Source: Gari tellinella
Lineage: Eukaryota; Mollusca; Bivalvia; Cardiida; Psammobiidae
Direction of reading: 5' to 3'
Length of the DNA: 64,000 nt
Assembly (NCBI GenBank): GCA_922989275.2
Contig: OV277864.1
Span: 42,965,550 to 43,029,549, forward strand
Shown piece by piece: positions 54,346-64,000 of the stretch (positions are counted from its first letter, which is position 1; the number at the start of each line of letters is the position of its first letter). The translations under genes were made by a program, and so were the position numbers. Below the pieces are notes generated by a model. It was not told where the DNA came from. It did not search any database and was given only the letters and a program-made list of their open reading frames with translations.

Positions 54346-54549
54346 AACTACACTTATTAGCAGTAGCAGTAGTTGACGCAGCTAAAATAGAGCCGATACA
54401 AGACCTGGAGAGAAGAGAGGACATTCACGGATTTCGCCTGTCCGTATTTGTGAATAGTCGGTGTGAGGTTAGATATATTTTGGGACACCCTGTAGATAGT
54501 ATACCCTTATATAATTCGGTTTTTATGGTTCGTCAAAGTTAATACAGAG

Positions 54550-54672
54550 TTCGAAGCCTCAAGCTGGCCGAAAGTAAAACAGAATGCACCCTAAAGCCCA
54601 TTCTGCTTTGCTCTCAAATTCTCAACCCCTTTCAAGTGATAACCTGTTTTCAAAACTAGAAATAGGCTAACA
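54550..54672. mobile_element. F4 MITE, central and right part
   Basis: CCTCAAGCTGGCCGAAAGTA, GAATGCACCCTAAAGCCCATTC, GTTTTCAAAACTAGAAATAG. Confidence 0.6.
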
Positions 54673-55099
54673 TAAAATAGGCATTCTAGAGTTTATCAAT
54701 CAAAATTGATTATAGCGAATTGAAACTAGGGACTGGCTAAAAGAGGATCAGAATCCTCCTTAAACCGCATTGTGATTTCCAAGTGGTCCCCTGTTAGAAT
54801 AGATAAGGGATGTAACACATAGAGCAGAATGCATTGTAAGTTATTGTGTAATCTCCCTTGAGTGTTTGCTTTGATTTGTATCTAGTCTACTTATTTCCTA
54901 ACTCGGCCCATCTGTGGGTCTAAAAACTTATCAGCACCTTTCTCACAGTTAAACAAGTTACAGCAAACACACGCAAGTTGAAAATACTAGTTTACACAAA
55001 AAGCAGTATGCAAAGAAACAAGCAAGCAAGAACGGTGTGGTATACCTCTACAGAACTGTTGGAAATGTATGGGCAGTTTGTGTGATATTGCAAGCAGAG

Positions 55100-55981
55100 C
55101 TTTTGCATTCGTTGCTATTCTAATGAGCCATCAGTTTAGAATTGGCTGAAATTACTTGCTTGTCTGTAATTTTCTGGTAAGACGTTCCACAGAACTGTAG
55201 GCACATGACTAAACCTGCTACTACCGTACTTTGTAGATGAGACTTATGAAATCAATGAACTTCAAGCAGATTTGTATACCGAAATGGTAACGTGAATTTA
55301 CGTGATTCGCGTTTAGTTACTGAATCATTAAATACAAGTGGTGCAAGATTATTTATTATCTTAAAAGTTCCAAGTGCCATAAGTCTGGTCCTTCTAATTA
55401 TAAACTAAGTAGTGTTGCGCAGTTAGTCATAAGAAATACAGTAATCAACGTACAAAATATCTATCTGTTGAGCTGCCTTGTTGCAGATGCTACTAACATG
55501 ATTTTGAAAAGTAAGATTAGAGTCTAAATTAACTCCAAGCAATTTAACCACATCGTCACATTTAATATTTGCATTTCTAATAGCAATAGAAGGGTTTCTA
55601 GAACATGTTTTCTTACCTGTGTCTTTGACCTGAACCTTGTCGGAAATGGCTTGCCTACATTTAAGTGTAAACCAGTCTATAAGTATGTTGCTTTCTTCTT
55701 GTAAGACTTTGACTTACTCATTAAAATTCATGAGCGTATTGTCATCTGCATAATTATAACGTGTACTCTGATGGATAAAGAAGAAAATGTCATTTAAGAA
55801 GATATTGAAAAAGAGAGACCGAGTATGTAACCCTGTCGTACGCCCTTAATAATATTTGCCCAAGAACTAACTGAGTATTCAATTTTTATTTGCTTCTCTC
55901 TGTTTGATACATAGAATGTCAGAATTTTAATTAATGTGTTGGATAAGCCATTACATTGAAGTTTACAGAGTAATATATCAT

Positions 55982-56019
<38 letters not shown>

Positions 56020-57870
56020 CAAAGGCTCTCGAGAGATCCATCAGGACAGCAGCAATTGCATCTTGGTCGGAATCTAATGCAGATTTCCAATCCTCGATAG
56101 GTTTCAGGTGTGTTGTTTGGAAGCCGTGGCATTTTCTAAAAGCACATAAGAAATTGATTGTTAAAAATATTGTCAAAATGTAAAGTAAACTGTTCAGCTA
56201 ACACATTTTCAAAGATTTTCGAGGGAGCTTGTAGTATAGAATATACTAATAAGTCTGTAATTTGACGTTTCAAGTGTATCATTCATGTTGTATACCTGGT
56301 GTCAGTTGGTGACCTGTGCTTGTTTTAGACGCTATGGAAATATGCCTGTATCTACAGAGATTTTAATAAATTTTGTATAGAAAGGAACCAGTGACTGTGA
56401 GCCTAGTTTTAGCATATTCAACTTGTTTAGAATCTTCGAAACTGTTGAATCTTCTACATGTGAAAAATTAAGAGTATGGGGAAATGTTTTGTCATTGGTT
56501 TTTACTTATACTAGGGTGATTACTTTTATCAAAAATAAAATCTTTGCCAATGTCTTTTGCAACATTTGCATTGACGGTATTGAAAATGTCAGCTACTTTG
56601 CTGTTATCAGATAGAGTTTTATTATTTTCGTCTATAATGAGTTTGCTTTGGGTAATTGTTGACTTGTTAGACACGTAAGCTAGGTTTAATTGTTACCCAT
56701 AAATCTTTAGATACACCTTTCTTGAAAAAATCATTTATAGACTTGTGCTTAATCTTATTACCAGATTTCCATTTGTTTTTCAATACCGTTCCCAGGACTT
56801 AGAATTTTCACTTTTTTGAGTACTTATTTAAATGTATTTTCTTTCTATAATTAGCTTTTCACAACTCCTTGTTCATATATGGTAACTTAACAGGCTTTCT
56901 GTATGCTTGATTAAATGGGGCATATTTATTCATAATGCTTACCACATCATTTTAAAAAAGTTCTGTATACAGAGTCCAAATTTTCAGAGTTACAAGAATA
57001 GTTTACATTTAAGGTTTCCTATAAGTAAGTTTATGGTTTTCATTTCTTGGAACAGTATTGTTTATTACTGTACTTATCATGTTGTGACAGTCACGTATGC
57101 CTGATGGGGAAATTCAAGGTTCGGATACATAATTGTTTATACAAATAATTGTAATTGGTAAAAACAACATCCAGTAGGGATGGAGAGCAGACCTTTCTAA
57201 AACATGTATAGGGCTATTCATAATGTTGGTCAAGTTAAAAATGACCACGATGTCTAATAGAGTTTCGCACAAGAGGTCTTAATTCAGGTCTTCAATAACA
57301 GCATAATAGTCAAAAACACTGAAACATGTGTCTAGAGTTCAACATAGATTATCAGAAAGTGTTTTGTTACTTATACTTGGAGGTCTATAGACACACACAA
57401 AAAACACCATTTGGATTTATTCAGGTTTACCTCGCTTACAATATTTTCAAGATTGTCATACTCAAGATTTTTGCATCTTTTGGAAGGAATATCACTTCCA
57501 CTATAATAATGCTGCTTTAAAAGTTGCACTGCGGTAAATGGTGTCTATTTTAATTTCTGAAATATACAACATGTCTACAAGTCTATCGTGTAACACTTCA
57601 TAAAGTTCAACAAATTCAGATTTTAAATTGTTTATGTGTAGATGGGCTACTATGGAGTTTTGTTGGTTGTTTTATGCGTACTTCGCTTAGGTTTTCAAAA
57701 CATATGATGTTGATGCGGAGTCGAAAGATATACCCAAAGCGATGTTTATTAATTTCGCTGAAGAAATATTCTGAGAAATGGAACCTACCCAACCTAGGGC
57801 AATCATCACATATCAAGGGATCAGGGCTTTCTATAAGTTTGTTATATTCAGGCGGAGATATATTGAACAT
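55100..57870 (-). pseudogene. CR1/Jockey-like LINE, decayed ORF2
   Basis: In order on the minus strand: CPRLGRFHFSEYFFSE (start of ORF2, near 57800); decayed endonuclease; STITQSKLIIDENNKTLSDN (linker, 56640); IEDWKSALDSDQDAIAAVLM then DLSRAFDC (RT motif A, near 56030); VSSWANIIKGVRQG; IFFFIHQSTRYNYADDNTLM (RT catalytic YADD at 55741-55752); NILIDWFTLKC, KLLGVNLDSNLTFQNHV (thumb). Multiple stops and frameshifts; a 34-nt C run replaces the residues after FDC. Not functional. Confidence 0.8.
55982..56015. repeat. 34-nt poly-G run inside the RT motif
   Basis: Uninterrupted G (C on the coding strand), directly after the FDC of RT motif A. Confidence 0.9.
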
Positions 57871-57883
57871 TTTAGAGCAAAAT

Positions 57884-58087
57884 CACGTGGGACTATAGTC
57901 CGGTCTATAGTCGTCTGTAGTGACTACAACTCCAACAGAACACCGATGGTTCGACTATAGCGACGTCATTTGACCAGTGAACCTCATTTTTCATTGGTTC
58001 GACAAACGGTGTTCCTTTGGTGGCATTAATTCGCATGCGTGGACCGACATTTTGTCTGACTAATGGTCCGGACTATAGTTCCACGTG
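57884..58087. mobile_element. Palindromic MITE with CACGTGG ends
   Basis: CACGTGGGACTATAGTCCGG and its near-exact reverse complement ending CCACGTG; further pairs GTTCGACTATAG..GGTTCGAC. Lies at the 5' edge of the LINE remnant. Confidence 0.65.
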
Positions 58088-58615
58088 AAGTTGTTGTTAT
58101 TTAGAACCATTTGTATCAGGCTTCACAAGGAATTTTCCGGTGTTTTTTGTACAACAGTTCGTCCACAGCTACAACAAAGAAGTCGTACCTGTGAGACAGA
58201 GTCTTGGTTTAGGGTTATTTCGCCTGCTATTACCAGTAGATAGAGTCTGTATCATTTTTTTAAATTATTTATAGCCTTGGGTCTAGCCCGACGAGTATGC
58301 TACAGGTGATAATAAATCACACTATGAGTGTACATAAATATCATATTTGGAGCAATTTCAAACAGATTTTCATCCCCTTCAGTAACATACTTAGAATTTT
58401 ATCAAAACAATTTCATCAAAACCAACTAATATTTCTAAACAGATTAGATGTGCTATTTAGCATCTAGTTATGCTATTAACGATGAAATAATATAGCTTAT
58501 AATTTCATTTTACATTCAAACATAATGTATTTCTATCCTTCAAATACATAAGTGTACCTACATTAACTCTTTCAACACAGTGTCAGGGTGTAGTGCCACC
58601 CTGTCCTGTTTGACG
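58088..58615. other. No gene seen
   Basis: AT-rich sequence between two LINE remnants. Confidence 0.5.
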
Positions 58616-58619
58616 AAAA

Positions 58620-58865
58620 AGTTCCTCAGAGAGACAGGCTTGCTTCTTCTGTAGATAATTTGCATCTCTTCAAGGAGTACTCATGTAGTATCGGCTATCT
58701 CTTCTGGTGGACGTAAATGATTGTACACGTGTCTGAGTGGAACGACACACCCAGACGTTTTCCCCCTCGGCTAATCTGTCCAAGCCTTCCTGGAAGACAA
58801 TGCAATCTTTCTCACTGTTTCTTTCTCTGTAGACCACACGGTCATCTACAAAGAGTCTGAATGTT
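58620..58865 (-). pseudogene. LINE reverse-transcriptase fragment
   Basis: TFRLFVDDRVVYRERNSEK, then FQEGLDRLAEGENVW and KKQACLSEELF. LF-A-DD (here FVDD) is RT motif C, followed by the expected LQ..L..L..W region. It sits in a different frame directly beside the ORF1 remnant. Confidence 0.65.
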
Positions 58866-59621
58866 ATCATTGTGTGACTTGACGAAGATTTTTCCATCAT
58901 ATGTCCAGGTATCTTTGATTCTACCGTCGCGCTTCAGTTTTCTGGCTTCATATCCTATATGTGATCTTGCTCTTGTGAGATCTTCACTAAGAACGTGAGA
59001 TGTGCCGTTTTGATGGTTATAGTATTTTGCAGCTTTTTTCGCCTTCATAATGCTTGTCTTGGAATTGTACGATACAAAACGCACAATGATGTCTCTTGTT
59101 GGATTTTGCTGGCTCTTCCCACCTATGCGGTGGCTTCTGTCGATCTCATTTCGGCCCAGTCGACTTTAAGAGCGTTTTGGCAAACTGTACAACTAGATCA
59201 TCCGTGTTTTCCCCGTCGTGTTCGCCGATGCCTGAGATATGGATGTTTTGGCGTCTATTGTACTGTTCTAAGTTGTCACACTTTCTTTCGGGTTGTTTCG
59301 ATTCTAGTTGATTGACAGTAGCCTTCAGTGTATCTAGAATTTGTTTGACTTGGGCGTCAATGTTCGGTATTAAATGTTGTACTACTGTTGTTTGGATCGT
59401 ACGTCAGGAATACTATATAGAGAAGTTATAAGACGCTCTATCACATCGGAGTCTATAAGAGCTCATAATAGTGAATCAATGACAACCTCATCGTCATCAT
59501 CTGAATCACTGCTCGACACTCTGATACGCTTTTACTGTTAGGATGATGCCTTTGGTGTCGCTGGTTGCTGAGTTGTACTTTTGCCGCTGCTGCCTTTAGC
59601 AGCCTTTCGAGAGTCACCCAT
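58866..59621 (-). pseudogene. LINE ORF1 (L1-type RNA-binding protein) remnant
   Basis: ATG at 59621 starts MGDSRKAAKGSSGKSTTQQP; then an acidic DSDDDDEVV patch. HISGIGEHDGENTDDLVV (59250-59190) and RFVSYNSKTSIMKAKKAAKYY, then RARSHIGYEARKLKRDGRI match the layout of L1-like ORF1 RNA-binding and C-terminal domains. Stops and frameshifts throughout. Confidence 0.65.
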
Positions 59622-59789
59622 CGTATAGATTCACAATATAATAAAGATGTATTAAGCGTAGCTGTCTTTAGCCAGTAGTCAATAGTAGGGTAGGCACGTG
59701 AAATATCACACAGGAATGTTATTCAATACTTCAATGAATAAACGGCGATGTAGGAAATATGTACGAAATTATAATTCATTAAGTTTGGC

Positions 59790-60095
59790 ACTTACTTACT
59801 TACTTTCTTAATCCTGATTTGATTTGTCATCTGCTGCGGGTGTCCCAGCATCTGGGGTAGGCAGCAGGCGGCTAGTTTGTCTGATACTTGATCGCCAAGC
59901 AGCTCTGTCGAGTGGGTTAACATCTAGGTTGCATGCATTAATGTCAGCCTTAACACAATCTGACCATGATTTTCTTGGTCTCCCACGCAGTCTTGGGCTC
60001 TGAATCTCCATGTTGGTGATGGACTTAATAGAGGAAGTGGATCTAACGACATGTCCATACCATCTAAGACGCCTAGAGCGTAAGGCAGCTGTCAC
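59790..60095 (-). pseudogene. 3' end of another LINE with (AAGT)n tail
   Basis: RSRRLRWYGHVVRSTSSIKS, PRLRGRPRKSWSDCVKADI, LDRAAWR, stop at 59808, then a GTAAGTAAGTAAG tail. RRLRWYGHV..GRP..W.D.V..D is the conserved C-terminal region of endonuclease-RT LINEs. The 5' part is absent. Confidence 0.75.
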
Positions 60096-60745
60096 CTCCT
60101 GTAAATTATAAATACGAAAGACTCAAGCAGGAAACGCAACACAAACAATACACCCACCTCTCAAGCAGAACACACACACAGTCATACCATAACAAACACA
60201 CACACGCAATACCATTCCTTCATCTACACACTAAATATAAAACAACACACAAGACAAACATAAAGCAAAGTGAATATAGGAGCCCGCCTTGGTACGGTCA
60301 GTAGCAATCAATAATTAATTATAAATCAACCATTAACAACCACTGGGTGGTTAAACCTGGGTTTAGGGGCGCCCAACCTCAATCTTATCTCCTATATTCA
60401 CCTATAAAGACGAACAGTGTACATAAAATATAAACCCTGTTCCAAAACCTTACAATCAAAAAGACCGCCAACACAGTAAGTAAATACATGTAAAACATCT
60501 AACAAAAATTCTATGACAAGATTATTAGTAACACGGGAAAAAAATTAACATTCAAGCCCGTGTTAAAAATAACCCACTGTGGCAACGGTCAAATTGTACT
60601 CAAGCGACTAGTCTGTATTCACGAGTAACTGTAAGACATGGATGGGTTCAGGGTAAGACAGAGAGGGAGGGAAAAAACAAAGCACGAAAATCCGACATAA
60701 CTCTCCCGGTTAAGGACGGCTTTAGAGATGCATCATCATGTAGTG
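60096..60745. other. No gene seen; retroelement 3' region likely
   Basis: (ACAC)-rich stretch at 60120-60260, then CACTGGGTGGTTAAACCTGG and GGGGCGCCCAACC. Possibly the 3' UTR of the fragment that follows on the minus strand. Confidence 0.35.
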
Positions 60746-61000
60746 CTAAGCCCTGTCTGTCGTCGCACAACCAAAGAGGAAAGCATGGTTATCAATTGTA
60801 GATTGGTCGATAACCAAACGTGAAGGTCGCAGCAATATACATGTAGTTGGATCATAATCTTTTTTGAGGAAAAATCTAATACGTTTCACAAACAGGTTTT
60901 GAAAATGAATATGTCCAAGAATCTTACGAAGTCTGTAAATAACATCACCATAAAACTCCGGATGTGAAATACTTTGCCGCAGAAAAGACTTTAAAGCCAC
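60746..61000 (-). pseudogene. Unidentified retroelement-like ORF fragment
   Basis: MALKSFLRQSISHPEFYGDV, IYRLRKILGHIHFQNLF, KKDYDPTTCILL, IDNHAFLFGCATTDRA then stop. The EFYGD-x-IYRLRK pattern suggests a mobile-element protein C-terminus, but I could not name the family. Confidence 0.4.
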
Positions 61001-61719
61001 TATATTACTCCCACATAAACAGAATCAAACATTTTTCTTACATGAAATTTATGTCACTATCGTAAGCGTTCCATATAAAAAGAAGTAATACGTGGTGATA
61101 TTTGAAGCAATATTGCTAACGAACAGTGAAATTTGTGGAAACAAGTAATCAAGTTTGTTTATTTTTTAATAGCGACGAAAATTTACGGACATACTCGGTA
61201 AAGCTCATTTGCATAATTCTATACAACAAGTCGAGTGCTTTACAACCAAAGAGAGACAACTCCTTTAAGTTTGGCCGTTAAACTGATGCAATGATACACA
61301 TTGTCGCGGCCGAATCAATCACGTGACCTTTATGCGATCGATCGAGAGTTCTCGGAACCAGCCCGTAATCTTATTTGTAAACAAACCCGCTTATAATGTA
61401 AACCACCACGATAAGAATTCGACACATTTAGGTAGGATTCTTTACGAAGTGGGTGCATATGTCAGGCTTCTTACACTCGATTTCACTTAGTTTTAACACA
61501 TAGAAAATGCACACATATAAGAAATTGCGCGTTTTAAACACCAATTTGATCTAGATGAGGATAATTTACAATACTAAAATCAAAATCATCTCGTTTATCG
61601 TAAATCTTAGAAGAAACAATTCCGTTATTTATTAAAAGATCCCAATCTACATCTAATTTTGATTCACGAGTTCCATAACATAGAAAAATTAAGGTTTTGC
61701 ATAGAGTAGCACAAACACG

Positions 61720-63745
61720 ACTACTCTGCCATGAACGACATTGACCTTGACATTAACTGTCTTTCGTACGTCAGGCATAGTTCCAGAAGAGGGGCATTTT
61801 CTGTAGACAGCAGACAGGAAGGGCGCACATTGGTGTAACATTTCTTGTAGGGTACGTGATGGTACCATGTCTGGTCCTGTGGCCTTCCTCGGGCTGGGCT
61901 TAAGCAGTAGCTTGATGATCCCATCCGTTGTGACTAGGGATGTCAACGAATGTTCGAATATTCGAATATTAATTTATAATCGAATATTCGAACCTTATTT
62001 TGCCAATCGAATATTCGTTTGAATAATTTGTATACATTTTGTAAAATAAAAATGAATTTTTATTATTGATCCTGTCGGAGGTCCACATCCGTTCAGAAAA
62101 TACATCACTGAATAAATCCTTACCGCGACCCTATTCTAGGTGACACCTGCAGTGTCATCAATTAGATAATGCCCTCGAGCCACAATCTGACAAGGGGCTA
62201 ATCCACAAACCTGTGATAACCGTTTAATACACTTGCAAACAGTCACCTTTTGTTTAGTCAGTACACGTTGACATTCCTTGTTTTGACGTCTATGTCAGAC
62301 ACATCCGGGAAAGGGTTGCCCTCTGGTGGTCGGTATACTAGAAGTGTCTTCTCCTGTGAATGCTGATTCATACTGCCGGTTTAGGGTGTTCGCCTTGTCG
62401 GTGGGATCGCTGTGCAGTTTGCTTGGTTAAATCCCGCAGTTGTATTTCCTCGGAGACTTGGGGTAACCCCAGAACCGCTTCTACTTACAATGGGGTTTGT
62501 CTGCGTCTTGGTCACCAATGTCTATGTGGTGCTGGACGTAACGCCAATGTGTCTGTCTCTCCAGTCTCTGTGTTTCTATCTTAGAATGCTGGTAGCGCTG
62601 TCTGTCCTTTACAGAATGTGCTGACTTCTGTTTTCGGTAGAGCTTATTTCTCTTCCGGTGGAGGGATTTATTTGGCTTAGTGGTCCATGGTTTCCTCCTC
62701 TTGCTGTTGATCATCATCTTGGAGGAAATGTATTCGGAAATCAGTTCATTTATCTTATTTTTAAAGGTGGTTCACGTTTTATTAGCTGTGTCAGTAGCCG
62801 TGTCAGTCAGAAACTTGGGGAGTTAGTCTGTAAGGTCCTTCCTGAAGCTATCATAGTCGGCCTTCTTGTATAGGTAGATTTTCCTGGCATGTGTCTTCAT
62901 CTTCATCGGGCGGAGACTCGACTCAATGAATACTGCCTCATGATCTTCTATGCCAGGAAGTACTTCGCAGCGGTTGATAAGTGTCTTGTTTCCAGTGAAT
63001 TAGAGGTCTAGTGTAGTGACTGTGTAATCACTGATTATTGTGGGCTTATCAACCATCTGCTCCGAGAAAGGCGTCCCTGGTAACCTCTAGAAGTTGTTGA
63101 CACTGGTTCCTGCTCACAGCCTGTGGCTTGGGGCACTCGTTTGTCCAGTCTATATCGGCAGGATTAAAGTCGTCACCCAGCCATAGATGAGCTCCCTTTG
63201 GGATTCTTGAGAGGCTGTCGCTGAGCAAGTCTGTATACTCTGGGTCTGTCTTGGAGGCTGGCTTGTAAAAAGCACCCATGTACACGGCCTGGGTTCCTTT
63301 CACATTGACTTTGGTCCATTAAAGCTCATAATTACCATTTGAGGTCAGTTCTTCTGGCTCACTACTGGTGAGACTGTCCTCTCTGTCCCGCCGGTAGGAC
63401 TTTAAGTGTTGGGAAAGGACTCCTTGTGAGTTTATGCTGCTATATAACCAAGATTCCGTGCCTATAATGATATCAGCTTGGGGTTGGACACTCATATTTT
63501 CAAGTTGGCCCTTTTGCCAGTGCTTTTTACAGATTGGCACTTTATATAACCACAATAATCCTGAGTGGCAAGTCATAGCGGTTTTCGGCGTGCCTGATAT
63601 GGATGGTTGTCGAGGTGACGAAGTGGCATTCGGACACCTGAAACTGATTTCTCAATCGCTGCGTGAACTTGTGTAAAGTGGCAAACGAGTCACTTGTGTA
63701 AAATAGGCTAGAGTCAAAAATGCAGATTGAGAACTTAGGCATGTC
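61720..63745 (-). pseudogene. Jockey/CR1-like LINE: endonuclease and start of RT
   Basis: QADIIIGTESWLYSSINSQG (endonuclease start, 63500); VYMGAFYKPASKTDPEY and GAHLWLGDDFNPADIDW (63300-63140, the GDFN catalytic segment with an extra D); LINRCEVLPGIEDHEAVFIE (endonuclease end, 62950); RRKPWTTKPNKSLHRKRNKL (linker, 62700); LLKPSPRKATGPDMVPSRTL (RT motif 0/1, 61890). The RT palm is missing beyond 61720. Interrupted by an insertion at about 61933-62090. Confidence 0.8.
61933..62090. mobile_element. Insertion with TTCGAATATTCGAA repeats
   Basis: TAGGGATGTCAACGAATGTT, GAATATTCGAATATT, AATCGAATATTCGAAC. It interrupts the LINE between linker and RT. The GGGATGTCAACGAAT start suggests a short DNA transposon; the right border is unclear. 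Confidence 0.45.
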
Positions 63746-64000
63746 ACATTATAGATATTCCCATGTACAATTTTTGGCCCTTTCACATTTAGTCATGGCT
63801 TTAAACACTATATCAGACATTCCCATGCAATCCTGATGGTACCAGAGATCGCAGCTATCACAACAGACACGATACGTCTACGTACATGGTTTGTTGCACA
63901 TTTGGAAAGGGCACTTTAGTGCTCAATGGTCAGGGTTGGGGTCTGGGGGATAGGAGTCTGCCAATAATAAAGAACACACATATAAAATTACAAGTCTGTT
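63746..64000. other. Edge of window; no gene identified
   Basis: Continues upstream of the LINE remnant; nothing recognised. Confidence 0.4.

Noticed and set aside
55931..56176. Poly-proline protein at 56 kb
   Set aside because: The proline run is the C homopolymer; flanking residues are a decayed LINE reverse transcriptase.
1..64000. CRISPR array or bacterial operons
   Set aside because: No regularly spaced identical repeats; introns and LINEs show a eukaryotic genome.

Overview
The window looks like AT-rich nuclear DNA from an invertebrate animal, most likely a bivalve mollusc. The evidence is short exons in long introns, GT..AG junctions, frequent ACATGTA strings, very dense short inverted-repeat transposons and several LINE lineages. 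No prokaryotic operon, rRNA, CRISPR array or phage gene is visible. Species was not determined; 'bivalve' is inference from the general look of the sequence.

Four protein-coding genes can be reconstructed by hand, all on the minus strand. (1) About 3.49-18.20 kb: a seven-exon gene for a 314-residue protein with a signal peptide and three immunoglobulin (Ig) domains. Each Ig domain is split by a phase-0 or phase-1 intron, and all six junction phases agree. The layout resembles lachesin/IgLON/DIP-type adhesion proteins. (2-4) Three tandem two-exon glutaredoxin genes: GrxA (24014-26044), GrxB (31809-35325) and GrxC (45890-51895). All have a CPYC active site and one phase-0 intron just before the cis-proline (VPRVFI) segment. 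GrxA and GrxB sit in a segmental duplication (about 22.85-28.07 kb versus about 30.59-37.0 kb); GrxC is older and more diverged.

The rest is mostly mobile DNA. From 1 to 54 kb there are more than 60 copies or fragments of short palindromic non-autonomous elements. They fall into at least nine families by their ends: F1 TA-flanked CAGTGGAGAA; F2 TTAA-flanked CCCCTTCACTGCC; F3 CTCCCTCCCTACAACG; F4 TTAA-flanked CCCATTACCCC; F5 TA-flanked CAGTAAAACCTCTCTA; F6 GGGCCCGTTTCATAAAAC; F7 GCTTATAAAGCGTTTGAG; F8 TTAA-flanked with a GAGGGCTCC hairpin; F9 CTCCAGATAAGGGGAG. Their central hairpins come in only a few types. Core A (CAAACAG..GATCAGA) occurs in F1, F2, F3 and F8. Core B (TTAAAGCAGG..AAGCAGAA) occurs in F4 and F5. 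Core C (GGAATCGTCTTGAAAAGACG-like) occurs in F6 and F9. This modular sharing of hairpins between unrelated ends is the most unusual feature of the window.

Other elements are a 4.66-kb nested fold-back structure in an intron of the Ig gene, a 943-bp mariner-like element with about 185-bp inverted repeats, a 121-bp hAT-type element with a perfect 8-bp target duplication, and LINE remnants. The last 9 kb (55-64 kb) is a LINE graveyard: remnants of several LINE lineages, all on the minus strand. Several insertions touch gene structure: an F2 copy abuts the GrxA promoter, an F8 fragment runs into the GrxB stop codon, and an F4 copy ends about 22 nt upstream of the GrxC splice acceptor.
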